In this document: positions 1 through 11,258 of the stretch, piece after piece | How positions within the stretch are numbered: the first letter of the stretch is position 1 | Layout: every line of letters starts with the position of its first letter | NCBI RefSeq assembly: GCF_000003605.2 | Contig: NW_003126883.1 | Location: 1,508,645 to 1,542,006 of the forward strand | Length of the DNA: 33,362 nucleotides | Direction: 5' to 3' | From: Saccoglossus kowalevskii | Taxonomy: Eukaryota > Hemichordata > Enteropneusta > Harrimaniidae | The notes under the pieces: model-generated | The model's database searches: none | Told to the model about the DNA's origin: nothing | The model's input: only the letters and a program-made list of their open reading frames with translations | Program-made: the position numbers and the translations under genes

Positions 1-599
1 AGGCGGAATATTTGATATCCTGGGGGGTTGAAATGAAGCCTACCCCCCTATCTGATATTTTTTTTGCACTCAACGATTGTTTCAATTTTTTTCAGTATTT
101 TAAGTAAAGTAGATGACTTGTATATTAGCCCTCTTTAACATCAGGAAAGGGTTTTTCTATTAGTCCACCTCCTGGATGTGTTCTCTATTCCAAACCACGA
201 TCGTCCAAACCAGGCTACTGAACAGTACACTTAACTACTTGACATTTATTTACCGACCCACCTGAAAAATTCCAGACCATTCTGGTGAAAGAGGAGAAGG
301 AGGCGTTTGCAGATATCAAACGCCTGGCTGGAGAAGAACATCAGGCTCTGGCTAATGAAAAACTAAGACAATTCCTCAAAAAATAGTGCAGGACCCCCGA
401 AAGGGCTGGAAACGCACTTCTAGCGACCCGCAAACCAAACTGCCCTTTTCAGGGCCACCACATCTTCCCAAAAGAGAACTACCGTTATTACTATGGACTC
501 TGTCCATACAATCAATAACACAAAACGCAATAAACACTTCTCACGTAAGAAACACATTGCAAGATGCAAACGAATAAAGAAACACGATGCAAAACTGGC

Positions 600-2099
600 T
601 ACTTATAAACGATTGGCTGATCAAGCTCAGTTGGTCTCAAATTTTATTCGGAATTTTCGAGTAAAATTCTAACCCCAACAGAGGTCATTGCCCTTGGCAA
701 CGGACTCAAATTTGATGCCAACCCCACCTAAGCAACCTATCACACTTTGCTCAGAGACATGTCTATGCTATCTAGGAAAATGCATATCAAATATTTAATG
801 TGCAACAAACAATCTCAACAACATCCTCTCAAAATGATTGTAATAAAACCAGTCGACAAAAGTCGTGGCATTGCAAACATGAATACAACTGACTATATAT
901 ATGAAAGCCTTCGTCAACTAAACAACAAGCAATACTATACTAAAATTAGTGGTACCGATACCATAGTTACAAGTAATTTAGTCCATAAGCTTGTTACAGA
1001 AATGTACAATCTGAAATTAATCGATTACGACACGTATACATATACAGACCTATTTAACTACAAAGTTAGAACGCTCCGGTGGTATTTACTGCCTAAAATA
1101 CACAAACCACGACCAGTATAGACCAATAATCAGTCGGTGGTTGCTCTGGTCCGACAGAGAAAATACCAGAATTGATTGACCACTTTTTAATTCCAATCGT
1201 TAAAAGGCAACATACATACATCAAAGATACTACTGATTGTATTAACAAAATCTAAAAATACAAGTATCTGAAAATAATGTCCTAGTAACCATGGATGTCA
1301 TATCAATGTATACTAATACTGTTCACGAAGAAGCGATCCGAGCAACCGCTAATGCAATGCAGTCAAATTGCAATCACAATTATAGTCCTTTGAAACCACT
1401 ACCTTTGGAATATATAATAAAAAATATTCTGAAAAGAAACACATTCAAGTTTAATAATGAATATTATACTCAAACATGTGGAGTTAGCATGGTATCACCT
1501 GAAATTACATTCCACCTACTGGAAAATCGAATGTTACTACTCAGTGTTAGATAACTTGTTATCGTTTTCGAGATGACATCTTCATGGTATTCAAAACTAC
1601 CGTACCTGAATTACACAAATTTGTTCAGGAAGCTAATATGCTTCATAACAAATACCGGCTCACATTTGAATACTCCATGACGCAAGTTACGTACCTTGAC
1701 CTTGACCTTGACCTATATAAAGAACAACGCTTCCATGATCTGACTATATTAGACGTGAAAACGCACACCAAGACAACGGAAACGTTTCAATATTTGAAAC
1801 GTAATTCTTGTTGCCCTGCATCAGTATTCAAAGGATTTATTAAAGACGAAACCATTTGGTATGCTCGAACATGTAATAATCTAAACGATTTCTACATAAA
1901 CGTAATCTATTTATTGAAAAATTGCGTGATAATGATATCGAAAAGATACTCTTCATTAATGAACAATCGTATCTCACATTTACGTGAATCAATGCATAAT
2001 AATGAAGGGCAAACAATATTCACAACTACATTAAACCCTTATATACAAGGGTCTAAGCTCAAAAGAGCCCTACTGGTACTTAATTCGGAATGATCAGTT
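600..2099 (+). pseudogene. Penelope-like element reverse transcriptase, 5' part, decayed
   Basis: This is a broken reverse transcriptase of the Penelope-like retroelement class. Near 665-730 an LTPTEV...LGNGLKF motif matches the N-terminal part of these proteins. At 747-1121 follow KPVDKSRGIANM, a YY pair and LLPKIHKPRPV, the class-typical LPKIHK block. A GCSGPTEKIPE block appears near 1140-1175 in another frame, then VTMDVISMYTN near 1285-1312, and the catalytic-type FRDDIFMVF at 1566-1592, so the DD pair survives. The following frame to 2093 covers the thumb and connection region. Stops and frameshifts separate these pieces, and the palm around 1490-1560 is partly lost. The coding similarity resumes at 4090 beyond an inserted BEL/Pao element. 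No product is expected. Confidence 0.85.
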
Positions 2100-2346
2100 T
2101 GTAGGCAAAGGTTCGTGTCGTGGAGTAGGAGAGACTAAGACGAGGCGTGCCTAGTTTGAACACAAAGCAGCAACTGACTTAATCGTTAAAACTAAGCATC
2201 TATATACTGTTACATGTCAATATTTGGGTAAACAGAAATTGTAGAGTAGCAGGATGTTCCATAATACTCGAGTCGTAAAGAATACATATGGTTAGCCATC
2301 CGTTCTTCTTATCTATGCCGTCAAAGACATGACACATTTTCCGACA
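2100..2346 (-). repeat. 3' LTR of the BEL/Pao relic
   Basis: This 247-bp copy begins TGTAGGCAAAGG and ends TTTTCCGACA on the plus strand. Its right half (about 2222-2346) is nearly identical to 3960-4084, and its first ~38 bases match 3658-3695. The middle (about 2138-2219) does not match the other copy. Confidence 0.8.
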
Positions 2347-2692
2347 CTCCGGGCTGGCCGGTTGAGCAGATAGATAATCGAATTAATAGTTAAAAGAATA
2401 AGGTTATAAACAGAAATATAAAAAATGTATTGACACAATATGAGTTAACGAAAAATGTGACGCGGCGCGAATACTCTAATTGAACGAATAGCACAACTTA
2501 AAAGATTGCAATTTGAATATTACGTACAATTACGAATATTAAAAACACAATACTATAAAACATGAACATAAGTCTACGATAACATATCAGGTTATTCTAC
2601 AATGAAATTTGGATTTGCAGTCATGTACATTATGGTGTCCTAAGCAGTTGAAACACAATCTGTCTCTTTTCACAAATGCATTACGTGTATCA

Positions 2693-3597
2693 TTACGTGG
2701 GGGTACTTGCTTGTCTGGCTTGAATTTCCTTGTGGACCGCTTCCTTTAACTTGAATTCGTGTATTGACCACGCTGTGTTGCCATGCTCGCGGGATATCTG
2801 AGTTTTGACGTTTGCCGGTAATTTCTCAAAAATAACTGGCACAAGTAAATTATCATACGAATCTTCACTTTCACCCATGTGAGTTTGAAGATTGTCATAA
2901 GAGTTGGTCGTGCTGGATTACGTATTATCTGGTGGCGGTAGTTCCAACAATGCCTTCAAGTTCGTGTAGCTTGAAATAATTTTGTGTGGCTGACCATACC
3001 GTTGTTTCAAGGTGGCTAGCGCTTCGGAATAGTTAGCGGAATTGGTTAACTGGAGGCCCTCGATTGTTCGCGCTGCTTCACCGCCTAGTTGAGCAATCAA
3101 GTATTGGAATTTCTTGACGTCTTCTAGGTTAGGGTTCTTATCTACTGATAATGTGAATGCTTCAAAGAACGTAGTCCTTTTTAGAACGCTACCTTCAAAT
3201 ATCGGCAACTGCAATTTGGGGAGGTTGACCGTCCGTCTTGTTGTAGATGATGTAATGTAGGCATCATGCGTTGAGCTTGCATCAGGTATCGATCTCTGCT
3301 GAGTGTTTTTCTCTATGAAGTTTTCGTAACGTACCACATGTTCGTTGATAATTATAGCATAATCGTCCGCTTCTTCAAAGTACCGTGCGTATTCGTCTTT
3401 CGTCAAGTATTATTTCGTCGCATTCCTGGATGGTTTCTATGCGTTTCTTGATGTCTCGAATTGTTGTCACCATTACGTTTTTCTTTTCTCATAATCTCTT
3501 CAGCCTTGAGTTGCTTGGTCATTTGGTCTGTGTTGTCCTTCCATTTCTTGTAAGCCTATTGGATTTCTGTCTGTTGAGTTACACGATCGGTAGGCAT
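2693..3597 (-). pseudogene. BEL/Pao gag-like protein (DUF1759-type), broken
   Basis: The best piece (3406 down to 2918) reads LPKLQLPIFEGS, then FQYLIAQLGGEAARTIEGL and then LKQRYGQPHKI. This matches the DUF1759 region found in BEL/Pao gag proteins. A TAA at 2920-2918 interrupts it. The same frame continues to 2693 with SYDNLQTH, SEDSYDNLLVPVIFEKLP and SREHGN, again family-typical, with a small deletion just before SEDSY. Upstream, a likely start at 3597 is followed by an in-frame TAG, and a frameshift lies near 3480-3490. No zinc knuckle follows the C-terminus. It is a dead gag fragment. Confidence 0.85.
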
Positions 3598-3657
3598 ATC
3601 GAAGGTGTCTGTCTTAGTCTTGACTGGGAACTCACGATCCTGTATCGGCACCAAAAA

Positions 3658-4084
3658 TGTAGGGAAAGTTTCGGGTCATGAAGAAAGGAAAAGACTTTTT
3701 GAAGATTGTGATCTTAATTCTAATTTACCAGACAATTTTTTTCTTGAGGTAATGAAAAATGCAAAAGCTCTTTCACTATACCTTAAAGATACTATCTATA
3801 AATCCCCTGTTTTTATTTTTTGGATATTTCTTTAGTATTTATCTTTTAAATGTTTTGTTTGTTTGTTTGTTTGTTTGTTTATTCTTGTCTTGTTATTCTC
3901 TTTACCTTACTAAATCCTCTGATAATTTAGTTGTGTAATAAAGTTATTATTATTATAATATTTGTGTAAACAGAAATTGTAGGGTAGCAGGATGTTGCAT
4001 AATACTTAAGTCGTAAAGAATACATATGGTTAGCCATTCGTTCTTCTTATCTATGCCGCCAAAGACATAACATATTTTCCGACA
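3658..4084 (-). repeat. 5' LTR of the BEL/Pao relic, itself interrupted
   Basis: This copy shares both ends with 2100-2346 but is about 180 bp longer. The unmatched middle (about 3696-3957) contains a GTTT run near 3852-3880 and ends GTAATAAAGTTATTATTATT, the look of a non-LTR retrotransposon or SINE 3' tail. A related tail occurs at 31744-31765. The primer-binding-site-like motif lies just inside, at about 3640-3657. Confidence 0.7.
3696..3957 (+). mobile_element. putative non-LTR retroelement 3' fragment inside the LTR
   Basis: The segment has a short open frame ending near 3835, a GTTT microsatellite and a terminal (TTA)n tail after an AATAAA-like motif. It has no counterpart in the partner LTR. 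The family is not recognised, and no clear target duplication could be defined. Confidence 0.45.
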
Positions 4085-4089
4085 CAGTT

Positions 4090-4282
4090 ACTCGGTAACA
4101 TTTTTCCAAATCCTCCGCTTATTGCATTTTGTAGAAATACTAACTTGAAAGATAAACTTATAAGTTCTACACTAGGTACTGACAAACTCGTGAAAAACGA
4201 CACACCAGACGACGAAGAATTACTTTCCATTTTAACTAAATCGTACAATGAAAGTAATAACGGCGAACATTCTGAAAGCTAA
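4090..4282 (+). pseudogene. Penelope-like reverse transcriptase, 3' part beyond the insertion
   Basis: Right after the BEL/Pao target duplication, a plus frame reads LLGNIFPNPPLIAFCRNTN and then a Lys/Leu-rich stretch, ending at a stop at 4280-4282. This is the conserved C-terminal block of Penelope-like reverse transcriptases. Removing the insertion together with one CAGTT copy puts this frame directly behind a WYLIRNDQ-type block near 2070-2098, which is how the join was recognised. No GIY-YIG endonuclease motif is visible before the stop, so the copy is either of an endonuclease-less type or truncated. Confidence 0.8.
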
Positions 4283-5918
4283 ATAAATCGAACGATTCGG
4301 TCAGGTACTGTTTCGACTGATGAAGGGTTCAACAAAAAATCCGAAAGAGCTCCATCACACTTGTGAATAGTCCAAAATACGGATAAATTTGAGTGCTGTA
4401 TCGACATAGGATTTCTTCGTATTCAGTTTCGTATTCAAATATTGTTTCCGTGTTTACTTCTATCGGGATCACACTTGAAATATTTTGTAACGCGGAATAA
4501 TACGTCTGTTACGTATTTAGTTAGCTAATGCAATACTGCCTTCAGTTGGTGAGATGTTCGTCAATCCACCATCGATAATAAATGCATTGTTAGAGACAGT
4601 TTATACATATTGTTGTTTATATAAATTGTTGAGGCAAATGATCAATAAAAGTTATTCTTTAAAAAAATATTTGTTGTCCTGTCTTTTCTTGATTTTGTTC
4701 AGGGGGCTGAAGTTTCAGATTTGTTTTTACATGCATAAAGTGTAGGATTTTTTTTTCCAAGCATTGTCATAGAATTTTTGTTTTTACAAAATCTTCCTGG
4801 CCCGCCCCAGGATATCAAATGGTCCGCCCCTAAAACGTCTAACGTCTGAGCAATTGGGGATTTGTTAAAGCATGAAAGCAAAATCACATGTTCAAGTTAT
4901 TCAATCAATGTGTATACCGTTCATATATTACTTGTGAGCAAATGACAAAGTGTTCAATACAATCTTGCGTTCAGACAAATAATGTCCATTGAAAACAGCT
5001 GTGTAGCAAAAAACTCTAATATTACTCTAATACATCGCCCATGATTGTACACGTTGTCGTATGTTTACTGCAAGTCTATTGTCAGTTCACTCCATAGCCG
5101 TTACCAGTACTAAAAATCCTCGCTTTCTATATCAAATACACACTAATGTGCCACCGGGAATATTACGTAATACCGGCAATAGGTATAGTACATAAACTAA
5201 ATATAAATATATTTAAATGAATCTACATACGGTGGTGAACTGTATTATCCGTTATAACTGATCGATATTTCTGAAGTATTTATTTGAAACGCACGTTAAC
5301 ATTTCAACCACAATTTTGTTATTACAACTATTTACGAACACTGATCGACAAACAGGATTTAGCATATCCGACCTGGCTTTTTACTGTATCCAAAACGAGT
5401 AATAAACGTAAATTACGGCAGTTTGTAAGTGGAAAATTGATCAGCGCGAACTACCGAATCGCATTTGGTATGCAATGTTATGACTTTGTATCCATTTTCA
5501 CTCAGATATATCATCAATGGCTCTGGTAGATCCAAGACGCACATACACATACCAGGGACAGAGTTATTTTGATTCAGATTAATTTGACATTTTTCGTTAA
5601 GAAAATAATTTACTAAACGGCACAAGCAGTCACGATTAACAAAATTACATTTGTATTTATAAATTGAGCGTATGCAATATCAAGTTTATCCCATCAATCA
5701 TGATGTGTTTCACAAATTACACCAAAAACACGCGTTCTTGTGTGTCTTTCACGGGATTCTCGCACTGCACGCACGACCCAACTAGTCTCAAAGGACATAA
5801 CAACATCTGTTGTTAATTATTCTGTATTTCCCAAAAGCACAATATATCGTGAAACTATTGAAAGGTGAATACGACGTGGTATGCCATGACTGTCTTATAC
5901 TCATTTTTTTCCATTCCA
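4283..5918. other. non-coding stretch without supported genes
   Basis: This AT-rich stretch holds only short, unconvincing open frames. It contains a CTGATGA...GAAA motif at 4317-4346 just after the Penelope-like frame and the right arm of the 24-bp inverted repeat at 4805-4828. I see no domain, RNA gene or splice-consistent exon. Confidence 0.5.
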
Positions 5919-6004
5919 TGATAGGCATTCAACAGGACATGGTAGGTATTCGCCATTACATAATAAGCATTCACAATTACATGGTAGGCATTCTGCACGA
6001 GTAT
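5919..6004 (-). repeat. small inverted outlier of the 21-bp minisatellite
   Basis: About four units of the minisatellite appear here in the opposite orientation (unit GGCATTCNNCAnnACATGGTA). They lie about 0.8 kb upstream of the main array, so the two could pair as a large imperfect hairpin. Confidence 0.75.
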
Positions 6005-6779
6005 TTCGTTATTCTATTTTCAGTGTATACCGAAATCCAGGCTAGTCCATATTTCAGGTTAGTGTGCATAATGAAGAGTCTTGAGGCCACAAATTGAAAG
6101 TATGGTACGATATGGTACAAGGGCGCGAGACTACGTGATTACCATCGAGCACGTCTAATCCCGAAAGCTCTAGTCAAATTGTGTAAAACAAGGAATGTTT
6201 ATTTACGCCTGTGTGCCAGAGCCTGTTTATTTTTTTTATTTTCACTGATAAGAAATAATACTGAACATAGATCATTGTTTTTAATAATTGTATGTACCAT
6301 CTCTGTCTTGCATTGATCAATGAGCGTTTCAGAATTTCTGTTGTTATATTTCGTAACCTGGTTATGACATAGTATATAATATCAATATCAGGTTTAGGAT
6401 TGGGCCGGGGATGGGGTCCGTTTTTTTCTAATTTCAAAGTATTTACCCGAGTTTTAGTACTTTTATTGATGAGCCCGAGTGCTGAGTAGATCCAACCTAT
6501 AACTGAATCAATTTAGTGATAATTTGGTCTCTGATGGGAAATACAAAAACACTACTTATCCTATAATGGGATATGGTTTTTGAGGTGAAAATGGTCTCTG
6601 ATGGGGTCTGGGAATTTACTTCCCGGCTGCACACCCCCACCAAAACAAGAGACCAGTGACCCCTCGGGGTCATGCATCCTTGTACAGTCCTTGCACAGAC
6701 GTATTGTATAGGTTAACCCCAGCAGATTTTCCTTGCCACAAACCTGGTAGCCAAAAAACAATGTAAACGAATCCATTAC
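6005..6779. other. spacer between the two minisatellite arms
   Basis: No gene is supported here. The short direct repeat TGATGGGGTC near 6531-6606 and a GC-richer patch at 6590-6740 stand out. Minus-strand open frames that enter from the repeat array end here and look non-coding. Confidence 0.4.
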
Positions 6780-8087
6780 GTCTATCATGTCATGGATAAT
6801 GCCTATCATGTCGTGACAAATGCCTATCATGCTGTGTCGAATGCCTATCATGTCGTGGCAAATGCATATCATGTCGTGGCAAATGCCTTTCATGTCGTGG
6901 CGAATGCCTATCATGTTATGGTGAATAAGTACCATGCCGTGGTGAATGCCTATTATATTGTGGAAAATGAGTGCAATGTGACGGCGAATGCCTAACATGC
7001 TGTTGTGAATGCCTATCACGTCATAGCGAATGCCTATCACGTCATAGCGAATGCCTATCATGTCACGGCGAATGCCTATTACGTCTTGGCAAATGTCTAT
7101 CATGCCTATCACGTCATAGCGAATGCCCATCACGTCATGGTGAATGCCTATCATGTCGTGGTGAATGCCTATCATGTTGTGGCGAATGCCTATCACGTCA
7201 TGGCGAATGCCTATCATGCCATGGCGAATAGCTATCATGTAATGGTGAATGCCTATCACATTGTGGTGAATTCGTATCATGCCGTAGCGAATGCCTATCA
7301 TGATGTTGTGTATGCCTATCATGTCATAGAGAATGCCTATCACATTGCGGCTAATGTATATCATGTCATGGCGAATGAGTAACATGTCTTGGCGAATGCC
7401 TAACATGCCAAGGTGAATGCCTATAACGATGTGCAATCAAGTACCATGTCATGGCAAATGCCTAACATGCCGTGGCTAATGCCCATCACTTTGTGGCGAA
7501 TGCATATCATGTCATTGCGAATGCCTATCATGTTGTGGCAAATGTCTATCATGCCGTGGTGAATACCTACCATGTTGTGGCGAATACCTATCATGTCATG
7601 TTGAATGCCTATCACATTGTTCCGAATGCCTATCATTCTGTGGCGGTTGCCTATCATGTCGAGGCGAATGCTTATCACATTGTTCTGAATGCCTATCATG
7701 TCGTGGCAAATGCCTATCATGTGGCGAATGCCTATCATGTCATGGCGAATGCCTATAATGTGGCAATTAAGTATCATGTCGTGGCAAATGCCTAACATGC
7801 CATTGCGAATGCCTATCTTGTTGTAGTGAATGTCTATCAAGTCATGGCAAAAGTTTATCACGTCATGGCAAATACCTATTATGTGGTGGCAAATACCGAT
7901 CATGCCGTGGCGAATGCTTACCATGTCATTGTAGCAAATGCCTATCATGTCGTGGTAAATGCCTATCATGTTGTGGCAAATGCCTATCATGCCGTGGCGA
8001 ATGCATATCATGTTGTGGCGAATGCCTATCATGTCGTGGCGAATGCCTATCATGTCGTCGCAAATACCTACATGTCGTAGCGAAACA
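6780..8087 (+). repeat. 21-bp minisatellite array, about 60 units
   Basis: The consensus unit is GAATGCCTATCATGTCGTGGC with scattered substitutions, mostly at the CpG-containing CGTGG part. Phase slips occur near 7108-7118, 7431-7440, 7715-7725 and 7929-7935. Because the unit is 7 codons long and stop-free in several frames, it produces long open frames on both strands (for example heptads YHVVANA on plus and MIGIRHD on minus). These are a by-product of the repeat and are not annotated as genes. Confidence 0.95.
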
Positions 8088-9217
8088 ATATTTACCTATC
8101 CAATCCATAGTTCTTCTCATATAGAAGACGAAAGCATTGAACTTACAATATCCCATATTAACGGGACAACATTAATTCCGAATATTAGTAGTATTATCTT
8201 GTCCGCTCTGATCGTTTCTCTAAAATTCTTAAAATTATATTATTATCAAAATGCAGTGAGTAATGTTCAAATAAATATCATTATTGTTTCAAGCAATGCG
8301 ATATTTGAATCCAAAGATTCATGAACTTGAGTTTAATCGGTTATCCGTCACATAAAGAAATGAATGGAGGCCGCTGCAAATATCAATGTAGTACACAACT
8401 GCCGACGCTGGCTCTATCAATTACACTTTCCACACGCTTCGTTACAGAGTAACAATATCATCATACCTTCAGGTTTGTTTAGGGTAACTTCCGGTTTCCT
8501 TCTTTTCTCGGGAAATCAAAAAAGTCGTCATTCGGTTCAAGTTGTATCACTTCTTCAACGAGTATGCCGCCTGCCCACACACTCCCAATAGTAGAATTCA
8601 ATCATGGATGAGCCTGCGCACGAGTTACCAGTTACTTGAATACGCAAAATACATTAATGTCCACCGTCGCTTACAAAAGTGATCTCAAAATATTTGCAAA
8701 GAAGTAGCAAACTTATTTATTGTTCAATATGTTTTCATATTGTATTTATTGTATTAATTAAATTTCTAAATAACAATTGAATGGTTATGTATTATTAGAG
8801 GCTTAGAGGAGCTCGTTTAAATTATACGCAAATTCGTACGGGTGCGTGGTAATCACCGTATTAGAATTCAATGCTTCACCAATAGCATAAGAACTGTAAA
8901 GACATTGAATTCAATAATTAGATCACAGGGAATCAATGTCTGTTTAGCGCAGCGTCATCCAGCTTACTAACTCGAACATTGATAACAACACCGTGCATGT
9001 TTAATTACATCGGTTATTAAACTTGTGACAGGTACGCACACTCGCAAAATACTAATATTGGTGAATTTGTCGCTACATGCACAGTATGACTTGCTGACAA
9101 GTATGACGTGTGTGAGCATTTATTCCAATAAATATACTGCATACGGGCAGTAATAAGTAGTGTGTACATTATAGATGCATACCATAGACGGCATACTAAA
9201 GTGTCCCGTATATAATC
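8088..9217. other. non-coding stretch without supported genes
   Basis: Only short open frames occur and none has a recognisable domain or convincing splice context. I see no RNA gene. Confidence 0.45.
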
Positions 9218-9700
9218 GGATGTTTTAGGTTGAAACATTGCATGTGTGTTTTCTGAAATGCCTCAAAATAAAACAGTTTTTTTTAGTTACACTGTTGAAA
9301 TTGTGTACACGTCGTATACATAAACACTTATAAAACATGCATAGTCGAGTGTTTTACCTTGAAACATTACATGTGTGTTTGTTTTAGGAAGTGTTTTATG
9401 ATAAACAATCTGTAAGAAAAGTGTTTTAGTTACACTGATGACAGTGTGAACATGTCGTATACATAAACACTTAGAAAGCATGCATAGTCGAGTGTTTTAC
9501 CTTCAAACATTACATGTGTGTTTGTTTTAGAAAGTGCTTCACGATAAATCAATTTAACAATTTGGAAAAAGAGTGTTTTAGTGTTTTACTCTCATAAACA
9601 AAAGGAGACTAACACTTTGTAAAATATTTATAGTCCGGTGTTTCGGGTTGAAAGATTGTTAGTGATGTTGATGCCTGGAGTGTTTCAAATTGAACATTGT
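9218..9700 (+). repeat. four-unit tandem array, period 128-146 bp
   Basis: The core GTGTTTTACCTTGAAACATTACATG begins near 9219, 9347, 9490 and, degraded, 9636. Two units also share ACATGTCGTATACATAAACACTTA. The second and third units are nearly identical and the first and last more diverged. No coding potential is consistent across units. Confidence 0.8.
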
Positions 9701-10039
9701 TCGGGACAAATCACATGTTTAAACCACATGTGAGAATACTCAGATGTGATTGGAACTACAACTACCGTTCACCAAATGCGGATTAATAACATCCATTAGG
9801 TCACGAGGTACTTATATTATGTCTAGTTGTACTTAGGTTGGTAAGACCATATAGGTTGGTGCTTGACATAACATTATTTTCTGGAGGTAATCTCATTGTG
9901 CGTTGAAATTGAATTACGTCACTTTCGGTGATTGTCTAGTTGGCATATATAGCATAATGCTTACGCACGAGTCCCCAGATTTTTCACTCAATTTTGTTAA
10001 TACTGCTTGCATAAAGTTGGATGCATTAGCCCACAAATG

Positions 10040-10320
10040 TTCTTTCATTAAACACTTTAAATACACATTTATGTCACCGTAAAACACTCAGTGTTTTATT
10101 TTGAAAAAGTGTTTTTTTGTTTGTTTACAATGTGCTTAGTTTTCATCAAAAAGTGTTTCAATGACTCCCTGAAACACTTTTCTAAAAATACTAAAACACT
10201 CCTGTTTTGATAGAAAATACAAGTGTGTTATTATATAATACACATGTTTTTAATCACAACAGTGTGTTTTCAATTAAAACGGTGTGTTTTAATGAAAAAC
10301 ATGAAAATGCTTTCAAGATT
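10040..10320. repeat. cluster of short inverted repeats around AAACACT/AGTGTTT
   Basis: The segment contains the near-palindrome AAAACACTCAGTGTTTT (10082-10098) and the pair AGTGTTTC...GAAACACT (about 10151-10179). Further GTGTTTT and AAAACAC words follow. The same word is the core of the tandem array at 9218-9700, suggesting a common origin. Confidence 0.5.
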
Positions 10321-11176
10321 TAGTGTATATGGACAATAGCAAGTAGAATACACCAACATCAGATTGTATTTAGGTTATTGTCGAATACGCAGCCACATTA
10401 GGTTGCGTAAATTTTCACATGTAAGACAATCATAAACAAAATTCTTTATGTTAAATCACTAACCGACTGTATATCTTCCTAAACCATTAAGTGATAAAAA
10501 TAGGGTGAACACTAATGTCTTTATTTGGAATTGAATGAATTCATATTTTGGAATAGTTTGATAGAGGGAAATCTCACGCAATCAGAGCATTTCAGGTCAA
10601 ATGAGTTGATTGTTTGTAAAACGAGTCTCAATAAATTGCAGTAACAGTATACACACAGCAGAGTAAATACTATTTTAATTAAAGTAAACACGAAATGGGG
10701 AAAGTGTGCCGGATATGGTTTTGATTGAGCAGGGTATCGACACGGAGATGAACAGAATGGAAATGCAAAAATGACTAACACTTATTTCATTGCCTAATTA
10801 AACAAGTAAAAGAAAGAAAGAAAATCCTTCATAAACAATCCAAATCATAACTGGGAGCTCTGACTGTTTCTTACAATATCACGTGATACAAATGTATTGT
10901 GCTAAGTGCGTCTATACAATGGCCGTTGCGACCCAACGGCGTCGAATGCAAAACCGTTCAAATTGTCGTCGAAATAGTGTATAACAATTTATAAACAATT
11001 TGTTGATTTTCATGTGATATTAACAACATGACATCTGCATGACAGTCGTTCAATATATATTATTGAAATACATATTCACTTTGCCATTTTTCAAAGCATA
11101 CACTAAAAATGCGATATTTGTCAAATTTATCGAAATTTTATTTTATGATAGCAAACAAAATCCCACTTCAGCTTGA

Positions 11177-11200
11177 TCGATATATATATATATATATAAT
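11177..11200 (+). promoter_or_regulatory. TA-rich block upstream of the mosaic gene start
   Basis: A (TA)n run lies about 60-80 bases upstream of the proposed initiator ATG at 11259. It could serve as the TATA region or be a plain microsatellite. No initiator element can be assigned. Confidence 0.25.
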
Positions 11201-11258
11201 TGTCCAAATAACTATTATGTTTTCTTAACAAAGCAGAAGTGCCCCCTAAAGAAGAGTA

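Larger units (their letters stand above)
2100..4084 (-). mobile_element. BEL/Pao-type LTR retrotransposon relic, non-autonomous
   Basis: The element lies on the minus strand between two LTR copies (3658-4084 as 5' LTR, 2100-2346 as 3' LTR), both bounded by TGTAGG and CCGACA on the plus strand. It is flanked by CAGTT at 2095-2099 and 4085-4089. Inside the 5' LTR the minus strand reads TGGTGCCGATACAGGA, resembling the primer-binding site used by BEL/Pao elements. The interior of about 1.3 kb holds only a gag-type region. Protease, reverse transcriptase, RNase H and integrase are missing, so this copy is an internally deleted passenger. It inserted into an existing Penelope-like element. Confidence 0.85.
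2..4828. repeat. 24-bp inverted repeat flanking the left transposon nest
   Basis: The 24 bases at 2-25 (GGCGGA, three variable bases, then TTTGATATCCTGGGG) recur in reverse complement at 4805-4828 with 21 of 24 matches. The arms enclose the Penelope-like and BEL/Pao relics. They could be terminal inverted repeats of an older DNA transposon, or two oppositely oriented copies of one interspersed repeat. Similarity does not clearly extend inward, and the left arm starts at the window edge, so the outer boundary cannot be judged. Confidence 0.45.

Noticed and set aside
6561..8053. Long minus-strand frames (291 and 210 codons) with MIGIRHD heptads
   Set aside because: They are produced by the 21-bp minisatellite, which is open in several frames on both strands. 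They lack splice context and conserved ends.
6792..8080. Plus-strand YHVVANA and CLSRHGE heptad frames
   Set aside because: Same minisatellite in other frames. Overlapping frames are equally open, so none is favoured.
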